Of a DNA stretch of 64,000 bases, positions 24,378-33,794 are shown piece after piece (the stretch's first letter is position 1; each line of letters begins with the position of its first letter). This stretch comes from Thunnus maccoyii (lineage: Eukaryota; Chordata; Actinopteri; Scombriformes; Scombridae), in NCBI RefSeq assembly GCF_910596095.1, contig NC_056548.1:4551151-4615150 (forward strand), read 5' to 3'. The translations under genes and the position numbers were made by a program. The notes below the pieces were generated by a model. It did not search any database, was not told the DNA's origin, and was given only the letters and a program-made list of their open reading frames with translations.

Positions 24378-26742
24378 CAGGCTTTATTTAGACACATAAG
24401 CAGTGAGGCAATGTTGGCCAGTATGTCAGACCAGTACTTTAATTCAGAGTGATTTACCTCAACAACTGTTGGATGGATTGTCATGACATTTGGTACAGTA
24501 AACGGCTGCAACTAAGGATTGTTCTCATAACTGATCAATCAAACAATTATTTTTATGATTAATGCTTTAAAAGGCATATATTATGCATGTTTACAGGTTT
24601 ATATTTATATTACTGGAGCTCTACTGTTCAAAAAATGTAATAAAAAACAAAATAATCATCCTTCTCGTTCATAGTGACCATTAGAAGATCCCTTCATAAT
24701 GCACTTACAATGTAAGTGATGGGGGACAAAATCCACAGTCCTCCTTCTGTGCAAAAATGTATTTAAAAGTTTATCTGAAGCTAATATGAAGCTTCAGCGT
24801 CCAAATGAGTCAAATCAAGTAGATATCTGTCAACGTTACAGTCTTTTTAGTGCCAAAGTTCCTCGTTTTGTTACTATACTTCCACCGCAGCTCAACAGGG
24901 AAACACTGTCCGAGGAAACACAAAGAGGGAATTTGATGCTAAAAAGACTGTAAATGTGTCAGATATCCACTTGATATGACTAACTCAGACTGCTGAAGCC
25001 TCATATAAGCTTCACATCAACTTTTAAATGACTGTGTGGACACACTGTGGATTTTGGCCTCCATCACTTACATTGAAAGCACATTTGAAGGATCTTTTAA
25101 TATCCAGTATGAACAGGAGGAATGATTACAGCGAGGAAAACCTCTTTCACTGTTCATATGAGCACCTGACCAACAGTTGAATCTTTCACCAGTCAGGTGA
25201 CAGATTTTCTTCTAAGGGACTCTCTGAGATTGTCTTTAGTTCATCATTCTGTCAATCCTGGACAGTCCCAGACCAGTACCTCCCTCTGGGGATAATCCTT
25301 GTTTCATCATGCTCTCATGTTTCACTTCTTAAAAGTACTGTGTACAGTTTATTCTTTTTCCATTTACAAAGTCAAAATACTTTTTATGGCTGAAACATTA
25401 CATCAGATTTCTTGTGTATCACTTTATGCACATTTCCCCAGAAATACTATTTTCTACTGCATGTCTCAGCAATGTAATTATACAATATCATCTCTGAGTA
25501 AACATAGTTACCAGTATGCTCTGTTAGGACTGCTTGTGGGATGGTTAAATAGCTTCCAAAACCCCCCCTTCTCCCACATCTTTCCAGTTTTGGATTGGGG
25601 GGGACTGTGTCTGACTGTGTCAATCTTACTTTTCACCCACTTACGCTGCAGACCAGATTGGTCAGCTGTGTGGAGGCAAGAAAGGAGCCAGCGTTCCCTT
25701 TTTTCATTCTTGACACGAACTGTTTCACTTTTACTGTGAACAGCTGAGTGCAACACCATGAATGCCTTCCAGGAGAGACATTATCCCTGTGTTTATCAGA
25801 CACCTCTGATTTGTACAAACTAGTTGTGATTGATTATAAACCGACTCATCTCAGTGATGATCAAAATGTAGAAGAAGTGAAGGTGTCTGAAAATAAATCC
25901 CCCACTAGGATTTTTAAAAATCTCAATATCCATATTTTTTTTCTCACCTTTATCAGCCAGCAGCAGTAATGGTACTTATGTGTACCAACAGGAGTACTTT
26001 TGGTTTTTCTTTTAAGGATGTTTTACAGTAAAATGGACCACCAGCAATATATGCATCAGGTAGAGTTAAAACATACAAAAAAGCGACTTTAGTTTATATT
26101 ATATGATGTCATACAATCTCAAATATTTTAAGGAGGCAGCACCACAATGCGTCTGATTGCTAGTATATACGGCATTAGTCTGTTTAGTGAAAATGCCATT
26201 CTTTAATCTGTTCCTGTAAAAATAAACAACTAAATAATAATTATAAAGTAACACATAGAAAATAATCTATTAGAACATATATATATGCTACATATATATG
26301 TTATGATACACTTATATAAACATACAATGTCTGTGTATTTTATCATTTCATACAGATACAGATTTTATACATTATGCTGATTCTACGGTGCATATTTTGC
26401 CAGTAAATCATACAGTATACAGTATTTTTTTTATTTTTTTTTAGAAAAATTGGGATAATGATTATAATGTTGTAACTAAACTAAATCAGAATTAAAGTTA
26501 TAATGGTCCTATGTGGTAATGACATTTTTCAGTATGTATGGTTCTAATATAGATTATCATATGTTTGTCAGTTAGTTACAGTAAATTCACATCAGCCATG
26601 TTCATCATCACTGACTATGTGTTGATGACAGTTTTTTGATAAGTATTAGCACGTAACCTCTATACAACCTGTTTATAACTTTAATTATCTGATTATTGTT
26701 GTGTTGTAAACAGTTTTTCTTACCTTTTGTGCTGCAATTCAT
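14453..26742 (-). CDS. Gene 2: complete Sec6/TNFAIP2 (M-Sec)-like gene, 12 coding exons
   Basis: Exons: 26724-26742, 22603-22833, 21202-21844, 19771-19882, 19065-19187, 18884-18978, 18689-18781, 17821-17947, 17233-17352, 16417-16572, 16053-16174, 14453-14600. They total 1989 nt, 663 codons with the stop, giving 662 aa, close to human TNFAIP2 as remembered. Every splice has GT/AG ends and phases agree. The N-terminus has a polybasic stretch (residues about 47-55, LKKKFKKLF), similar in kind to the PIP2-binding basic region of M-Sec; the rest is helical, Sec6-like, ending in the conserved YPDL-SEKHVSALLKLKTNL region near the C-terminus. No transmembrane segment. The role (membrane protrusion, exocyst-related trafficking) is inferred from the family. 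A later in-frame ATG at 22780 would give a 638-aa form. It could equally be named exoc3l4-like. Confidence 0.87.
14860..15312 (+). mobile_element. L2-type LINE 3' end in gene 2 intron 11
   Basis: Contains plus-strand FKHRLKTHLFSLAFM then stop, the usual end of an L2-like ORF2, followed by a 3' UTR ending GTGCTATATAAATAAAGTTT and a GATT microsatellite tail (15297-15312). Confidence 0.65.
15313..16052. other. Gene 2 intron 11, remainder
   Basis: Non-coding; nothing recognised beyond short hAT-like 'gctaagctaagctaac' sequence near 15455-15475. Confidence 0.5.
16053..16174 (-). CDS. Gene 2 coding exon 11
   Basis: 122 nt after acceptor TTACTTCACAG, encodes GSKEEWLKEILNKIAEVLKL and on to GTDYPDL. 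Ends in phase 2 before GTAATCA. Same length as the gene 3 exon at 50577-50698. Confidence 0.87.
16417..16572 (-). CDS. Gene 2 coding exon 10
   Basis: 156 nt, phase 0. Acceptor TTTGATTGCAG, donor GTGAGACT. Encodes DLMGQLHQEVTAEYVKRLLR and on to LHSLFVKM; aligns with gene 3 EFASHLHYHVVREYIGQLMK. Confidence 0.88.
16573..17232. other. Gene 2 intron 9
   Basis: 660 nt, AT-rich. A short inverted pair (GCAGCCATTGGTTTCC at about 16803-16819 and its complement at about 16970-16986) suggests a small MITE-like insertion. Confidence 0.4.
17233..17352 (-). CDS. Gene 2 coding exon 9
   Basis: 120 nt, phase 0, acceptor TATCTCACACAG, donor GTAAACC. Encodes PQYRKLGTSDWLNKSVFENL and on to GAAESCHK. Confidence 0.87.
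17690..17790. repeat. Fragment of foldback MITE family M2
   Basis: GACACAGAGGACTAAGATAT and ACAAGAAAAATATAGAACAT resemble the right end of the 41690-42425 element. The same tail is at the very start of the window in gene 1, so it predates the tandem duplication. Confidence 0.5.
17821..17947 (-). CDS. Gene 2 coding exon 8
   Basis: 127 nt, acceptor CTGCCTGCAG, donor GTAAGTTT. Encodes DFLVKKSDLFPEDVRESCLS and on to LSPVHEVLK. Confidence 0.88.
18008..18655. repeat. MITE family M1, full-length, gene 2 intron 7
   Basis: Long imperfect inverted ends: left AAGGACGGGTTCACAATTTT, right complement AAGACAGACTTGAAAAATTG / GTGAACCAGTCGTTTAAGC. Contains the internal 'ggattttggcctccatcact' block seen in all copies. 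Confidence 0.7.
18689..18781 (-). CDS. Gene 2 coding exon 7
   Basis: 93 nt, acceptor CTCCTGCAG, donor GTACTTTT. Encodes FRIFQDNIMKQSKPNSKPFI and on to SCVEHF. Confidence 0.87.
18884..18978 (-). CDS. Gene 2 coding exon 6
   Basis: 95 nt, acceptor CTGTCTTTAG, donor GTAACAAG. Encodes LINGILTTTVKVVGDQSKAQ and on to KDSLQ, phase 2 out. Confidence 0.85.
19065..19187 (-). CDS. Gene 2 coding exon 5
   Basis: 123 nt, acceptor TACATCCAG, donor GTACAGT. Encodes SEMATCINRVLEEAKQKWED and on to VAYDLIP. Confidence 0.88.
19300..19600 (+). mobile_element. L2/Rex1-type LINE fragment, gene 2 intron 4
   Basis: Same remnant as 1600-2040, with CLLPSG...LPACKTNR and IPSAIRLLN readable on the plus strand. Shorter at the 3' side than the gene 1 copy. 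Confidence 0.55.
19771..19882 (-). CDS. Gene 2 coding exon 4
   Basis: 112 nt, acceptor CTGTGTCAG, donor GTAGATTC. Encodes ILRKPELASEIDHEALGKLL and on to YLSKQQ. First base completes the split glutamate codon. Confidence 0.87.
19935..21145. other. Gene 2 intron 3 interior
   Basis: Non-coding. About 1 kb here has no equivalent in the shorter gene 1 intron 3; no insertion boundaries or family were recognised. Confidence 0.45.
21147..21185. repeat. hAT MITE stub
   Basis: AGTGGTGGAAGAAGTGCTTA and CTTTTACTTAA, the start of the element that is longer in gene 1 at 2540. Confidence 0.5.
21202..21844 (-). CDS. Gene 2 coding exon 3, main N-terminal Sec6-like exon
   Basis: 643 nt, acceptor TTCTCCCTCAG, donor GTGAGTC. 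Encodes FEDLLEANHLSEASQLLIER, then a strongly charged helical segment with likely coiled-coil character (KHREKEVDRLDADRRALKDL), then YARWYHQTFSARLKKIAEFG and WVNEYYPE. Confidence 0.9.
22603..22833 (-). CDS. Gene 2 coding exon 2, polybasic segment
   Basis: 231 nt, acceptor TTTTTTTTGTCTCTACAG, donor GTCAGTT in phase 1. Encodes GLTAPFLACWSRFSAW, an internal Met at 22780, then GRGLKKKFKKLFGVNRAQ and DKEPQN. Reading on past the donor meets a stop, so the donor must be used. Confidence 0.7.
22988..23300. repeat. MITE-like repeat in gene 2 intron 1
   Basis: Starts AAGGTTGCCAGATCTTTGTG and ends GGACCTGGTAACCCTGG; these are imperfect inverted ends. 'aaccagc' motifs recur inside. Looks like a teleost hAT-type MITE. 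Confidence 0.45.
23301..24195. other. Gene 2 intron 1, AT-rich part
   Basis: Two loosely similar AT-rich blocks (about 22920-22990 and 23575-23660, both with 'ttttctcatattttaaataaaaagaaag'-like sequence) suggest a local duplication. No gene seen. Confidence 0.4.
24199..24260 (-). promoter_or_regulatory. Possible alternative first exon/promoter of gene 2
   Basis: Minus strand has GACTGTGAGATCGGG followed by a strong donor GTGAGTAAC at 24198, and a TTTAAAAAG TATA-like motif about 60 nt upstream (near 24251-24259). It holds no ATG, so a transcript from here would start translation at the Met at 22780. Not found in gene 1. Speculative without RNA data. Confidence 0.3.
24329..24374. repeat. CA microsatellite
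   Basis: About 23 CA units, uninterrupted. Confidence 0.95.
24655..25170. repeat. MITE family M1 copy in gene 2 intron 1
   Basis: Nearly identical to the interior of 18008-18655, including GGGGGACAAAATCCACAGTC and the right-hand AACAGGAGGAATGATTACAG, but lacks the outermost ends. Confidence 0.65.
25171..25976. other. Gene 2 intron 1, unassigned
   Basis: No conserved coding or RNA feature. A 146-codon open frame on the plus strand (25299-25739) has no recognisable domain and is probably chance. Confidence 0.4.
26724..26742 (-). CDS. Gene 2 coding exon 1 (MNCSTK + 1 nt)
   Basis: 19 nt, ATG then five codons plus G, donor GTAAGAAA. The split glycine (G|GT) joins in phase to 22603-22833 across a 3.9-kb intron. 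Same position, length and donor as gene 1 exon 1. Confidence 0.6.
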
Positions 26743-27690
26743 CGCTCCTGAAGGCAGCAAGACTAACAGGTGTGTAAAGCTCGTCCGTCTCTGCAGCAGG
26801 TCGACTGAACACTGAACTGAGAATAACTTGCAAAATACGATCTGATGTCAGGATGTTGGTTAAGTCACGCTCTGAGAAACTCCCATTTATGCACTCATGC
26901 ACATTTCCCCTGACAACAAACACTTATGATGTTAGTATGATTGCATGAATGCTTTCGAAATGGCACCTATGTGTGTATGTGCAATTAAAAATATCACCCA
27001 GTTTCTCGCGCTGATGAAGCTCACTGTGGGGTGTGAGATGTTATTATGGAGGCGAAAATAAGGTCTAACTGCCTCCATACAACCTCCAATCATATATACA
27101 AACTTTTCAAAGCATCTAACAAAGATGAATACAGTTCACACCACAAACTCCCCTCAAGTACTACAAATACATTTGGGAAAAGGTTGTCATTTCCTCAGAA
27201 AGAGGAAGTCCAATGCCAGTTTAGGTCTACATTTATTTCCTCTGTTCTGACCACAACTTTTATCACAACAGTTTCTCACCTTGCTGATTTATAAATCATC
27301 AGTGTGATTTTTAGCACCTCACATACACACAGCTGACTTCCAAGCTCACTCAAATGGATGCAATAATCAGATTTTGCTGCACGAAATGACCGAAATACAT
27401 CTGATCTGATGATGATCTGAAACATTTCACTTCCTGTGCCTTAAAGGAATAGTTCAACACATTGGAAAGTACGCTTATTTAATTTCTGTTATGGCGTTTT
27501 CAAACCTATTGTTTGTTTGCTTTGGTTCAAATCAGTGGATGAGTTTGTAAACCTGGTTCAGTTTCTTTTCACAATGAGAAAATGCATTAAAAGCCAGGTG
27601 AGATCATTCTCTCTGCTCATTGGTCAGGTGTGTCTGGGGCGGCAGCAAGAATGTGAACACAGGAAGAAGGTCCTGAAGAAGACTTTGTTA
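26743..27690 (-). promoter_or_regulatory. Gene 2 5' leader and proximal flank
   Basis: Aligns with gene 1's flank. A minus-strand GGGGAAATGT at about 26902-26911 is an imperfect NF-kB-like site not shared by gene 1. Otherwise nothing diagnostic. Confidence 0.35.
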
Positions 27691-27699
27691 CGCTAGTCC

Positions 27700-28845
27700 G
27701 GGTCAGATCTCAATTTATTCTCCAGCTAGTTGCTAACAACTGTTGACTTCACTCATCCGCATCCCAGCATGCAAAGCACACCTGACTAGCAGCAGCTGTT
27801 TAGCTCAAACTTTTAGAGTACGCCATGTAGGTGGATCAGTTTGAGTTCTTTTGGGACCGCACTGAGACCACTTCCTGTAAAGGGTCTCAGTAGGGTACAA
27901 TTGTTGTTTTCAGTCCGAATCCGATGCAACTGTACTAAAAAGCTCAAGTCTGAAAATGCCCTTAGAGAGTAAGATAAGAAGATTTATATCAGTCTCATGT
28001 TGGTGCGTTAAAGGACAGGATTGTGTTTTGTCTCTACCCCTTGTGTCTCCTCTGTCTTTGGATCAAGTATGTTGTGTGTAAAGTTCTCTATAAATAGTTG
28101 AGTGTTTGTGTGAGTGGTGGGTGACTGTGGTTATGCAGAAGTAAACAGCACGACCACTTACAGGCCGTGTCTTTATGTTATATAGCTCACAGTAAAAAAA
28201 GAAAAAAAAAACCTTGAAATCTCAGTCAGAGAAATATTTCCACAGACAAAACTGATAAGTTTTAGTTGTACTGTACATTAAAAACCAGATTTTTGTATTC
28301 ATATAAACTTATGAACACTAAACAAGCTAAATGTACATTAGATAAAATGTGATTCTAGATATTTGTCAGTTTTTGATCATGAACAGCAGTGTCTATTTGT
28401 TTTTGTTCACAGAAAAGGAAGTAGGATATCTTTTCGTTTTTTCTCTTAGTGGTAACATTTACATGAAAAGGGTTTTTTCAGACAGTATTTCATTCCAAAA
28501 TGTCACAAGAACCTCTAAATTTGACATTTAACCACTGCAGAGTTGGCAAACAAGCTTTGCAAAACATCTCAGCAAAATGAAAAGTGAAAGTATCTGAGCT
28601 GCAGTTGCTTAAACTTGACTCCGCACCAAAAGTGAAGGGTAGACAAATCTAAAACTGGAGGTGTCTGAATGAGAGCCTTTATAGGAATTACAGTATTTAT
28701 TACATGCTGCTGCCTCTTAAAGACATTTTCAGTATTTCCACAGAGATGTCCAGGGTTTTGTCAGTGATGAAGCTGTGATTGCAGGAAGTGTGACGTTCTG
28801 AACCACAGGAGTTCAACTTGAGCAAAAGTACTGGAAAAAGTATTC
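27700..28845. other. Intergenic, between gene 2 and the U3-like array
   Basis: No gene seen. From about 28735 (CAGTGATGAAGCTGTGATTG) the sequence starts to resemble the flank of the U3-like units. Confidence 0.5.
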
Positions 28846-28851
28846 AAAACT

Positions 28852-29047
28852 AAGACTATACTTTCAGGCATCGTTTCTGTACTTCTCAACTTGAGAAATG
28901 TGTTTCTAAAGAGTTTGGTCTCGCTGACCACAATGACGAGTTAAGATGTTTCCTTCAGAGCAAGAAACTGGTGGGAAGACTTTATTTCTCCTCCACTCTC
29001 TGAAACAAGACTCCTCAGTGGTTCTCATGGGAAAACATGTTGTGTAC
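28852..29047 (+). ncRNA. U3-like snoRNA copy 1, diverged
   Basis: Starts AAGACTATACTTTCAGG but box A is altered (GCATCGTTTCTGTAC). Keeps GAGAAATGTGTTTCTAAAGA and the AGAAACTGGTGGGAAGACTT block; the 3' end lacks the TCTGAGTGG terminus and the PSE-like flank is degraded. Probably a pseudogene of the family. Confidence 0.55.
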
Positions 29048-29445
29048 AGCTGTCAAAAAAACTTCCCCAAGACAACAGATGTAGTGCAAAAGTCACTCTG
29101 TTCACCCAGCACTTTTCTCTGGAGTAACTGAACAACTACAGGGCAGATTGACATAAAAATGTGTTAAGAATATTTGTCCCAAGAAGAGGAATCATAATAA
29201 ACCCCCAGACCTTTGCTCTAGTGCCACAAGTTTGTGAAATTCTTATAATACTTGTGCTAAAACAGAATTTTAACTAGCAGATTTCCATGAAATATATCTG
29301 GCACGTTCACTCTGATGAATATTGGCTTGACCTTAATCAGTCACTGATGACACTGTGATTGAAGGAGGAGTGTCTACAGGGGATCACCTGGAGTACGAGT
29401 GCTCGTCTCCAGACATAAGACCCTGAGAAACATCCAACACAAACC

Positions 29446-29651
29446 AAGACTATACTTTCAGGGATCATTTCTTTAGTTCTTGACTTGAGAAATGTGTTTC
29501 TAAAGAGTTTGGTCTCGCTGCCCACAATGAAGAGTTAAGATGTTTCCTTCAGAGCAGGAAACTGGTGGGAAGACTTTGTTTCTTCTCCACTGTTGAAGAC
29601 TGTTCAGTGTTTCTGAATGAGACTCTGATGGAGGAAACATGTTCTGAGTGG
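29446..29651 (+). ncRNA. SNORD3-like: U3-like snoRNA copy 2
   Basis: 206 nt. 5' end AAGACTATACTTTCAGGGAT then CATTTCTTTAG: box A'/A of U3 with one substitution from remembered vertebrate U3 (TATAG to TTTAG). A small hairpin (GAGAAATGTGTTTCT) follows, as in the U3 5' domain. GAGCAGGAAACTGG resembles box B, TTGAAGACTGTTC resembles the box C segment TTGATGATCGTTC, and the end TCTGAGTGG is the U3 box D terminus. PSE-like element about 62 nt upstream. Human U3 is about 217 nt. Confidence 0.75.
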
Positions 29652-30784
29652 ACTGTTGAATCTCTTCAAGCCGCATTAACTTAAAGTTTCACTTCTGACA
29701 AAACTAAAATTGTGTCTGATATGTAAATTCCACAAAAAGTTTAAATGGCTCTTTACAAACCCTTAAAAAACTTCCACTTTCTCTCTCCCACTAGAAAACA
29801 AAACTATGCAAGAAACAAGATGTCTCCTACTTCAATGTAAAGTCCATTATCAGTCTATGTGCACTGGAGGCTTCAAGTTTCCACATCACACTTGTTTAAG
29901 TTGGCTCCAAAGTTGTTGTGACATTACAAATCATGCTGGTAGGTACGTGTCTTAAACTGAGATATAAGACGAGCACAGAGAAACTTTCCTCCTTCAGCAG
30001 ATGAATGTGAAAACAAACCTTCATTCTGCACAGTGAAGTCAAACATCCAACAGAAAGAACAAGAAGAAAAACACATTTTTTGACTTTAAATACAGCAGTT
30101 TTAGATCAATATTCAAAAGGTTTTGTCATAGTTTCTCCAGGCTCGTTAGCCTCCGTTTGCTCAAATAACAAAATGAAGATGCTCTCAAAGTAGAGTGTAA
30201 ATGCAAATTTAAAGACAAACAACATTATATATATACACAAAATAGAATAAAGATAGAAATGTTTATCCATGTGAGCAACAGCTACAAATGTCAGTTTTTC
30301 TTGTTGACATTTGCTCCCAAAATTTACCTGATTTAAATATTTTTAATTAACTCAGATTTGTTTCTTATCTCTTTTCCTCTTTGATTGACATATTGATATA
30401 TTGGAAGAAGTGTGATGGAGGGTGTTTATGTCCATCTCAGAATATTTTTGAAAATATTTGTATATTTATTGGCACAGTCAACTCATAATACAGCAACACT
30501 GGTGATGAAATAAACATTTATATGTTGAGCTGCTGCTAAATTCTGCTGCTTCATGGATGATGACACCTCTGAAATATATTCACAAGTTCCTTTATAAACA
30601 CTCATTGAAAACATATTTATAACAGAACAAAGACACAAAAAATTAGTTTATCTGTTTCAGTTTGTTATCAATTAATGTGTCAGTGAGGATGCAGTTATTG
30701 TAGGAGGAGCGTCTACAGGGGATCACCAGGAGTACGAGTGTTCGTCTCCAGACATAAGACCCTGAGAAACATCCAGAACAAACC

Positions 30785-30990
30785 AAGACTATACTTTCAG
30801 GGATCATTTCTTTAGTTTTTGACTTGAGAAATGTGTTTCTAAAGAGTTTGGTCTCGCTGCCCATGATGAAGAGTTAAGATGTTTCCTTCAGAGCAGGAAA
30901 CTGGTGGGAAGACTTTGTTTCTTCTCCACTGTTGAAGACTGTTCAGTGTCTCTGAATGAGACTCTGAAGGAGGAAACATGTTCTGAGTGG
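30785..30990 (+). ncRNA. SNORD3-like: U3-like snoRNA copy 3
   Basis: 206 nt with intact U3-type 5' and 3' ends. Has a perfect box C'-type ATGATGAAG at about 30863. Flank with GATCACCAGGAGTACGAGTG upstream. Followed by AGTTTGCACAATGGTAAAAG, the same downstream type as copies 7 and 9. Confidence 0.75.
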
Positions 30991-31668
30991 AGTTTGCACA
31001 ATGGTAAAAGAGGAAGTGCCATTTGAAGGCCCAAAGCTTTAAGCCTAAAGACAGAAAATCTTTCACTGCAGTGAAATATTTAGCAGAATAGTAACTATGA
31101 AGTTCAGCTGTATATCTTGTGAATGTTCTTTGCTCTGTTGAACACTTCAATTTGGGGTGAAATATCTTAACAACTGCATTCAAGGTGACATGAACTCTGC
31201 TGTGGATTTAAAAAGTCCCCAGAGGAAGAATGTTTGACAACTTCACAACCTTTCCTCCATTGTTACAGCTCATTATTTCCACTTGTACACATACATAATT
31301 TAATGGGGAGAGTTCCATGAAATTTACTGATTATATTCAACAAACACTTGGTCTGTTCTGTAGTCCCTCTGCTGCTCTGTACAGAAAACACTCTGCACTG
31401 AATATTTATTTAAACCCCAAAGAATTTGACCTGTGGCCATCAACAGGCTTAGGTGGATGTGCACTGAAAGGTCACAACAAACAAGGTCAAAGTTGTAAGT
31501 GAATTGTGGAAAAAGCCTTAAAGCTACACTAGCTTTTCTCCAGAACTAACACAAGTCAATCAATCATTGACGATGCTGTGATTGTAGGAGGAGTGTCTAC
31601 AGGGGATCACCAGGAGTACGAGTGCTCGTCTTCAGACATAAGACCCTGAGAAACATCCAGAACAAACC

Positions 31669-31874
31669 AAGACTATACTTTCAGGGATCATTTCTTTAGT
31701 TCTTGACTTGAGAAATGTGTTTCTAAAGAGTTTGGTCTCGCTGCCCACAATGAAGAGTTAAGATGTTTCCTTCAGAGCAAGAAACTGGTGGGAAGACTTT
31801 GTTTCTTCTCCACTGTTGAAGACTGTTCAGTGTTTCTGAATGAGACTCTGATGGAGGAAACATGTTCTGAGTGG
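31669..31874 (+). ncRNA. SNORD3-like: U3-like snoRNA copy 4
   Basis: 206 nt. U3-type ends intact. An internal stem can form between 31763-31777 (ATGTTTCCTTCAGAG) and 31846-31863 (complementary apart from a 3-nt bulge). PSE-like flank present. Downstream ACTGTTTATCTTGTTAAATG is shared with copies 11 and 12. Confidence 0.75.
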
Positions 31875-32194
31875 ACTGTTTATCTTGTTAAATGAGTAGG
31901 AACTTGTAAAAACTTCTCTTAAGTGTTTCCAATGTTTGTTGCTTTATATCTTTGCTGCTTAGTTTTAAATTGGGCAGAGGTTTGCAGGGAATCCACCTGT
32001 ACACAGTGACCCCCTGTACCAAAAACATGATAAAAGTTGAAGTTTTCTTGCTTTAAGAAGTGCAACAAAACTATCAGAAGAGTGAAGCAGATTTCAATCA
32101 ATTACGGTCTGCACATGACCAGAGAGGAAGTCTGATCAGGCAACATAAGTGGGAACACATGTGTGGATGTTCAGAGTTGTTTGAAGTCGGCAAT

Positions 32195-32282
32195 CCTGGG
32201 AAGACTTTGTTTCTTCTCCACTGTTGAAGACTATGCGGTGTTTCTGAACAAGACTCTGATGGGGGAAACATGTTCTGAGTGG
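32195..32282 (+). ncRNA. U3-like snoRNA fragment, 5'-truncated
   Basis: Only the 3' ~88 nt remain (GGGAAGACTTTGTTTCTTCT to TCTGAGTGG). No promoter. The upstream neighbour (32100-32190) matches sequence at 45375-45500 in reverse, so truncation arose during a duplication. Confidence 0.65.
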
Positions 32283-32480
32283 ACTGTTTAATCTCTCCTG
32301 ACAAAAAAGATACTGTGTCTAATATGTAAATTCCACGAAAAGTTCAAATACGTCTTTAGAAAACCCTTAAACCTCCACTTCCTCTCTTTCATTGAAAAAC
32401 AAAACTATGCAAGAAACAAGAAGTCTCCTACTTCACTGTAAAGTCTATTATCAGTGTTTGTGCACTGTAAGTCGGCTCCA
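32283..32480. repeat. Third copy of U3-like downstream sequence
   Basis: Matches 29653-29900 and, reversed, 34610-34814 (for example AACTATGCAAGAAACAAGA and GTCTCCTACTTCA). Confidence 0.65.
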
Positions 32481-32497
32481 AAATTGTTGTGACGTTT

Positions 32498-32517
32498 CAA
32501 AAAAAAAAAAAAAAAAA
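32498..32517. repeat. Poly-A run
   Basis: About 19 consecutive A, interrupting the duplicated sequence. Confidence 0.9.
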
Positions 32518-32519
32518 GT

Positions 32520-33520
32520 TATTCAAAAAATATGTTGTGCTTGTATTACAACTCCAGCAACATCTCAAAAAACTAAGAAGCATATACATCCTTTTTTCAC
32601 AAAATGCAGTTTTTCTGTGTCTTCCAGCAGCACACACATTGTATAATTCTCAGACATTTCAGTAATATTTCATATAAGCACCAAAATAGCTCACTATCAT
32701 ACTTCATTACTACATAAACAGTGTGTGTAACTGTTTCCAGAGGTCAACTCTGAGCCCGTCAGGATTTCTAATAGCTAAAGTACAGTTATGTTTTTCAATC
32801 CTCTCTTTGGCAATCACTTTTATTCTGAGAGCTTCAGGCGTTCATAAATCAAAACAGTGATTAAGATATTGATTGATTGATAAACAGGGAGAGCTGCAGC
32901 CTGCCAAGACAAGTCAGAGTGTTACTCAAGAGCTCTTCAGCATGTCGACTCCTGTGAACAGACTCATTACAAACTAAACAGAACCAGGTCGACTCTTAGG
33001 ACATTGTGGAAGGAAACCAACATGAGAGCGAGGCTTTGTAAAGGAAACGGAAACTGTTAAAACACTTGAAACTGCACTTCCTCTGTTGGGAGCAGAAACA
33101 CGTGAACACGACACTGATCAGTGACAGAAAATGAGAAATATTCAAAATTGTGTCTTTATTGAAGATCCAAATGTAAACACACTGATGGACACACACACAC
33201 ACACACTTACTGTTTTTCATTATAGGTCATACAAAAGCCTTCAATGTTGTGGTGCAGAAAACAGCTTCTACACACATGAACAACAATGAAAGATGCCAAA
33301 CAACAGTCTGAGATCATAAAAATTACAAATGATTTAAAGGTTAGAAGGTCTTTATTTTTCTAAAGTAAGTGAATTTTATTAGTTAAACATGTTTTAGACT
33401 GTGGGTTTGCATCCCCTCATAAAAAAATTCTTAATACAACAGCTTGATTAATGTCTTGGTAAAACAGGTTCCAGACAATTTATGACACAAACCATTTCAT
33501 CTTTAACTTCTTACAAGGCA
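32520..33520. other. Spacer of the inverted duplication
   Basis: No gene seen. A short CA run lies at 33189-33204. Confidence 0.5.
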
Positions 33521-33526
33521 CAAAAC

Positions 33527-33732
33527 CCACTCAGAACATGTTTCCTCCATCAGAGTCTCTTTTAGAAATACTGAACAGTCTTCAACAGTGGAGAAGAAAC
33601 AAAGTCATCCCACCAGTTTCCTGCTCTGAAGGAAACATCTTAACTCTTCATCGTGGACAGCGAGACCAAACTCTTTAGAAACACATTTCTCAAGTCAAGA
33701 ACTAAAGAAATGATCCCTGAAAGTATAGTCTT
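33527..33732 (-). ncRNA. SNORD3-like: U3-like snoRNA copy 5
   Basis: 206 nt on the minus strand, U3-type 5' end at 33732; the box D end is CTGAGTGG. C'-type CACGATGAAGAG. Downstream GTTAAAGATGAAA about 24 nt past the end resembles an snRNA 3' box. Upstream flank is the 'gtgaactacaggagttcacc' subtype. Confidence 0.75.
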
Positions 33733-33774
33733 GGTTTGTTCTGGATGTTTCTCAGGGTCTTATGTCTGGAGACG

Positions 33775-33794
33775 AGCACTTGTACTCCTGGTGA
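33775..33794 (-). promoter_or_regulatory. PSE-like element of copy 5
   Basis: TCACCAGGAGTACAAGTGCT at -62 to -43 from the RNA start. Vertebrate snRNA/U3 PSEs sit near -55 and often begin TCACC. No TATA box near -25, consistent with Pol II use. Confidence 0.5.

Larger units (their letters stand above)
29336..30995. repeat. Left arm of 1.6-kb inverted duplication
   Basis: Contains U3-like copies 2 and 3 and the sequence between them. Its reverse complement lies at about 33520-35110, with matching landmarks such as GGCTCGTTAGCCTCCGTTTG (30152-30171) and its complement near 34345-34364. Confidence 0.8.

Noticed and set aside
24193-24511. Frames rich in CVCVCV (also 55411-55707)
   Set aside because: Translations of CA microsatellites.
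25299-25739. 146-codon plus-strand open frame in gene 2 intron 1
   Set aside because: No recognisable domain, no homologous frame in gene 1, no splice context; likely chance.
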